Origin: Candidatus Manganitrophus sp. | GTDB lineage: Bacteria > Nitrospirota > Nitrospiria > SBBL01 > Manganitrophaceae | Reading direction: 5' to 3' | DNA: 64,000 bases | Assembly: GCA_028865235.1 (NCBI GenBank) | Contig: CP114561.1 | Span: 1,756,001-1,820,000 of the forward strand | Shown here: one piece after another, positions 60,928-64,000 of the stretch | How positions within the stretch are numbered: the first letter of the stretch is position 1 | Layout: each line of letters opens with the position of its first letter | The notes under the pieces: model-generated | What the model saw: only the letters and a program-made list of their open reading frames with translations | Database searches by the model: none | What the model was told of the DNA's origin: nothing | Position numbers and translations under genes: made by a program

Positions 60928-60961
60928 AAAAAAAAACCCCGACAAGAAGGTCTTGTCGGGG
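60928..60961 (-). terminator. Intrinsic terminator after cspA
   Basis: An 11-bp perfect stem (CCCCGACAAGA with TCTTGTCGGGG, 3-nt loop) is followed on the minus strand by nine T, about 17 bp beyond the corrected cspA stop. Confidence 0.93.
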
Positions 60962-60977
60962 TTGAAACCGCTCCATT

Positions 60978-61180
60978 CTATTCCTTTATCACGTTGGCAG
61001 CCTGCGGACCCTTCTCACCCTGGATAATCTCAAACTCGACCGTTTGTCCTTCAGCCAATGTCTTGAACCCCTCCCCTTGATCGCCGAAAAATGGACAAAC
61101 ACATCTCCCCCATCTTCCCGTTCAATAAAACCATACCCCTTCTTTTCGTTGAACCACTTGACTTTCCCTTTCACCGCCAT
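60978..61180 (-). CDS. cspA: Cold-shock domain protein (frameshifted)
   Basis: A small RNA/ssDNA-binding OB-fold protein. RNP1 'KGYGFIER' and RNP2 'VFVHFSAI' are present after the start '[16 protein letters not shown]'. One base is missing at about 61080; restoring it gives '[19 protein letters not shown]' and the normal tail '-PQAANVIKE', 67 residues. ATG at 61180 has GAGG upstream. It is followed by a strong terminator. Confidence 0.93.
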
Positions 61181-61288
61181 CTGACCTCAAACCCTCCTGC
61201 TGCCCATCTTGATCAGCCTCCCCGGCCCGAACCAGGATGGGGTGTTGATAATCCAGAGAGAAACCCGCGCAGTCTCTCCCCCTTCAAA

Positions 61289-61308
61289 GAGAAGGAGATC
61301 TCCTTCTC
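61289..61308. terminator. Perfect palindrome after the M23 peptidase gene
   Basis: A 20-bp perfect palindrome centred on AGATCT lies 10 bp past the M23 gene stop. Without a good U-run on the minus strand it is only a possible terminator. It could also be a binding site for a dimeric protein near the cspA leader. Confidence 0.4.
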
Positions 61309-61318
61309 TTGAGCTTTT

Positions 61319-62217
61319 TTAATTCAAAATATATCTCATTGGATTGACGGGTACGTCATTGACATAAATTTCATAATGGAGGTGAGGTCCGGTGGAGAGG
61401 CCGGTGCTTCCAACGTAAGCGATGACATCTCCCCGCTTTACTTTTTGTCCGACTTTCACTGCCGCCTTCGCCAGATGGCCATAATAGGTCATAATCCCAT
61501 ACCCGTGATTGATCTTGATCAGCTTTCCGAGTCCACTATCAAATCCGGTATAACTCACCACACCGGCTGCCGGTGCAATGATAGGGGTATCTTGGCGGGA
61601 TGCGATATCAATACCGTTGTGCATACTCACTCTCCCCGTAAAAGGGAGACGCGATTACCAAAACCAGATGTCAACCAACCGGTCGTCGGCCAGATCGAGG
61701 GGGTCGATGCCCACAAAGATTGGCGACTCTGGACGGCTTCGGTCAATTCCTGGAAACTCTTTTCTTGCGCGATCGCTTTGGATTGGAGATCTCCTAAATC
61801 GAGCTGAATCGACGTCATTAAATTTGAGGAATCTGGATGAGACAGATCGACCTCTTCCTGCCCCCCTAACCCCATGACCCCCACTTCTTTCCTCGGTCCG
61901 ATGTCGGTAATGACGCGCAATTTCTGGTCCAACTCGATCAGACGGTTCATCTGATTCTTCAAATCATCAATGCTCGTCAAAAAGCTCTGGATTTGGATTT
62001 TTTGGGTTTTTGTTTCTTTTCGAAGGTCTTTTAATTCTGTGATTTGGCCTAACATTAAGAAGTATTGTACGAAAAACCCGGCAAGAACTAATATGAGGAC
62101 CGATGAAAATCCGATTAAATATTTGCAGGTTTTTTTACTCAGCGAAAATCGGTATGGTTCTGATGTGGGACTTGGGAGAATTACAACCGTATAGGAGTCG
62201 TCCGTCTTCCCCATCAC
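61319..62217 (-). CDS. M23-family metallopeptidase, membrane-anchored (frameshifted)
   Basis: A cell-wall hydrolase or an activator of one. A single membrane helix lies at about residues 33-52, a coiled coil at about 55-100, and a C-terminal lysostaphin-type domain follows with zinc ligands in 'HNGIDIAS' (H-x3-D) and 'GPHLHYEIY' (H-x-H). The run GGG at 61644-61646 should be four, restoring 'NRVSPFTGRVSMHNG' and a 299-residue protein. The layout resembles the NlpD/MepM-like proteins of cell division and envelope growth. The metal ligands are all present, so it is probably active. Confidence 0.87.
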
Positions 62218-62617
62218 TCTCTCCTAAAAATTTGGCCGGGATGGTATCACAGCCATTTCCGCTTTGTCAAGCTGGATATCCCCCGAAATCATAAATCCCG
62301 GGCCGTGACACGTTTTATCGCCTCTCTACAGCACTTAAATCTAGCAGCTTTTAACCTCTTGTCAAGACAAAACTAAGTCATTATACCTAGCCATTTGTGA
62401 CATAATTTTTATTTCATTTTTTGGGATATTTTTTATTAAAAATCACAACAATAACAATGCGATATTCATTTAATGTTTTATCTCGACTCGACGTGAAGAG
62501 CGGTGTCGGGAAGTGACCCGTTTTTATCTTGCTAAAGTGACGCCGGAAGAAGATACCTTTTTGATTGATTTTCGCGAGTTTTAGACTCCTTTTCCAAAGT
62601 TCAAGGCAGGAGAAATG
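62218..62617. other. AT-rich intergenic region with promoter motifs
   Basis: 400 bp without a convincing gene. On the minus strand, pointing to the M23 gene, TTGACA (62360-62365) lies 16 bp from TAGATT (62338-62343), and a perfect TATAAT stands at 62380-62385. The middle (about 62390-62480) is much richer in A and T than the rest of the window. No RNA gene or repeat was recognised. Confidence 0.55.
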
Positions 62618-62935
62618 TCACGGCCAGGTATTCTCACGAATCCAATTGAGATAGTCCGAAGAACCTTCCACCAGGGGGAGGGCGATAATCTCCGGCACGG
62701 AATAAGAATGGCGTCTTTTCACTTCTTCCGCCAGCCGGGCGAAGCACTCTCTTCTCGATTTCAGGATCACCAGCGTTTCCTGCTCCTGACATATTTTCCC
62801 CTCCCACGAGAAAATCGATGAAATCGGAGAGAAGATATTCGCGCAGGCGGCTAGCTTCATTTCAACAAGCGCCCGCCCGATCTTCTCCCCTTCTTCTTTG
62901 GAAGGGGTGGTCATCAGAACGACGATTTCATCCAT
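62618..62935 (-). CDS. cutA: CutA1-like divalent-cation tolerance protein
   Basis: 105 residues, a trimeric ferredoxin-like fold. Family markers are 'LVEMKLAACANIFSPISSIF' (the A-A-C-x-N motif), 'SWEGKICQEQETLVILKSR' and 'HSYSVPEIIALPL'. It was originally linked to copper tolerance; the true role is unsettled. It sits alone between the M23 gene and pilQ. Confidence 0.93.
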   Translation of the reverse strand: MDEIVVLMTTPSKEEGEKIGRALVEMKLAACANIFSPISSIFSWEGKICQEQETLVILKSRRECFARLAEEVKRRHSYSVPEIIALPLVEGSSDYLNWIRENTWP

Positions 62936-62994
62936 AGGACAATTCGATTCGGCGGGACAATAAACGGCGAGGCGGTTTTGTCGGCCCGGGTATC

Positions 62995-64000
62995 TTACTG
63001 CCGGGCGACCTCGTTCCCTCCTTTATAGACGGTCGGCGTAATGAAAATCAAGAGTTCATTTTGGATGTCCGTTTTTGTTTCTTTTTTAAATAACCAGCCT
63101 AAGATAGGAATCTTGGAGAGCCAGGGAATACCCCTTTCTCCTTGTGCCTCGTTTCGGGTATAGATTCCGCCGATCACAACGGTCTCATTGTCTCCAACTA
63201 ATAAATCGGTCTCGGCCGTACGAGTACTCAAAGGAGGGATATTCTGAACCTGACGGTTAAAATCAGGGTCTTTCTTTTCGGTCTTTACGTGGAGCAATAT
63301 TTGATTGTCCGGCGTGATGTGGGGGGTCACCGTTAGTTCTAACTTTGCATCGATGGTCGTCACACCTGTTGTAGCGGTTGAGCCTGCTGTCGTCGAAGAT
63401 GACGAGGTCGCTGTAGAGAGGATCGACGTTGTCGGAATGAGGATTTCGGTTCCGCTGGAAATTTTTGCTTCTTTATTATTTAAGGTTAGGACGCGCGGGT
63501 TGGACAGGATCTTCCCTCGACCGGTGTCCTCCATGGCGGAGAGTTGAAGATCAAGCTGGAGGCTCGAACCCGCATTGGCGAAGGTAAAACCAAGTCCCCC
63601 TCCCGCTCCGACACCAACTGCTGCAGGGAGATTCACGGCCAAATTATTTCCTGAAAGACCCACGCCCCCGGCGAGAACATCGAAGCCGGGCGTTGTGGTG
63701 GTTGCATTCGTCCCCCTCCTCGCGCCTGTTACCTGCGTCAGGCCCGGACCGGTGCCTTCATACGCCCCTCCCCACTGGACGCCCAACTCTCGGGTAAAAT
63801 TGGCATTCACCTCGACGATCCGCGCTTCAATCATAACTTGAGGGGTCTTGCTGTCGAGCTCTTTGACCACATCATTAATTTTCGCCATGTTCCATGCATA
63901 ATCACGGACAACCAAAGCATTGGTTCGGACATCGATCGTAAGGCTTCCTTTTTTGGTCAGCAGCCCTTTTACGCTCTCCTGCATCTCTTTGGCGCTCCCG
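62995..64000 (-). CDS. pilQ: Type IV pilus secretin PilQ, C-terminal part (continues beyond the window)
   Basis: The outer-membrane secretin ring through which type IV pili pass. Visible are the end of an N-domain ('VRTNALVVRDYAWNMAKINDVV'-type, with 'ELDSKTPQVMIEARIVEVN') and the secretin core ('GKILSNPRVLTLNNKEAKI', 'ELTVTPHITPDNQILLHV', 'VVIGGIYTRNEAQGERGIPWLSKIPILGWLF'-type ending, 'NELLIFITPTVY'). A Gly/Ala-rich and a Ser/Thr-rich insertion are conspicuous. The 5' end lies outside the window, since the frame is open to base 64000. PilQ is favoured over GspD by the 'ERGIPWLSKIPILGWLF' pattern. Confidence 0.9.
   Translation of the reverse strand, partial: GSAKEMQESVKGLLTKKGSLTIDVRTNALVVRDYAWNMAKINDVVKELDSKTPQVMIEARIVEVNANFTRELGVQWGGAYEGTGPGLTQVTGARRGTNATTTTPGFDVLAGGVGLSGNNLAVNLPAAVGVGAGGGLGFTFANAGSSLQLDLQLSAMEDTGRGKILSNPRVLTLNNKEAKISSGTEILIPTTSILSTATSSSSTTAGSTATTGVTTIDAKLELTVTPHITPDNQILLHVKTEKKDPDFNRQVQNIPPLSTRTAETDLLVGDNETVVIGGIYTRNEAQGERGIPWLSKIPILGWLFKKETKTDIQNELLIFITPTVYKGGNEVARQ

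Overview
The window reads as a housekeeping stretch of a free-living, diderm, respiring bacterium with about 55-60% GC. The Gram-negative envelope is indicated by lipoproteins with lipoboxes, an outer-membrane porin, an Omp85 barrel and a type IV pilus secretin. The shikimate/aromatic block joined to cmk-plsC-ispH-rpsA-sppA, the complete 14-subunit complex I locus and the general protein character are compatible with a Nitrospirota-like lineage. No rRNA or other decisive marker is present, so that placement is an inference.

Layout: 0.2-5.7 kb carries an orphan two-component sensor kinase, a tRNA-Gly and two tandem FG-GAP propeller lipoproteins. 5.7-8.8 kb has a Crp/Fnr regulator divergent from hisS, then a beta-helix lipoprotein. 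8.9-20 kb is one long minus-strand block, read from the high end as pheA-hisC-aroF-tyrA-aroA-cmk-plsC-ispH-rpsA-sppA-HU. It makes Phe/Tyr precursors and isoprenoid, phospholipid, nucleotide and translation components. 20-22 kb is a hybrid sensor kinase. 22-27.5 kb is DNA repair: yebC-ruvC-ruvA-ruvB with a MoaB/Mog protein and uvrC. A porin follows.

29.3-38 kb holds the F1Fo ATP synthase, split into two units: atpZ-I-B-E-F-H and atpA-G-D-C. A REC-DHp signalling gene sits between the halves, and a small four-helix-bundle element is inserted between atpD and atpC. 38.1-53 kb is nuoN to nuoA, headed by a MidA/NDUFAF7-type methyltransferase, so proton pumping and ATP synthesis are adjacent. The rest carries a divergent M1-peptidase-like/Omp85 fusion, a GAF-GGDEF cyclase, secA, cspA, an M23 peptidase, cutA and the 3' part of pilQ.

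Two technical features dominate. At least 17 genes outside the ATP synthase carry single-base frameshifts, mostly one-base deletions in homopolymers; this looks like uncorrected long-read error, so these genes are annotated as real. In addition atpA, atpD, the 3' end of atpG and the middle of rpsA contain GC-richer, proteobacterial-looking patches. In atpA and atpD these patches also carry many indels, which suggests a chimeric consensus. No defence system, prophage or CRISPR was seen. The most biologically interesting items are the M1-like/Omp85 fusion, the signalling gene inside the split atp locus, the inserted four-helix-bundle element, and three palindromic repeats, two of which abut stop codons.
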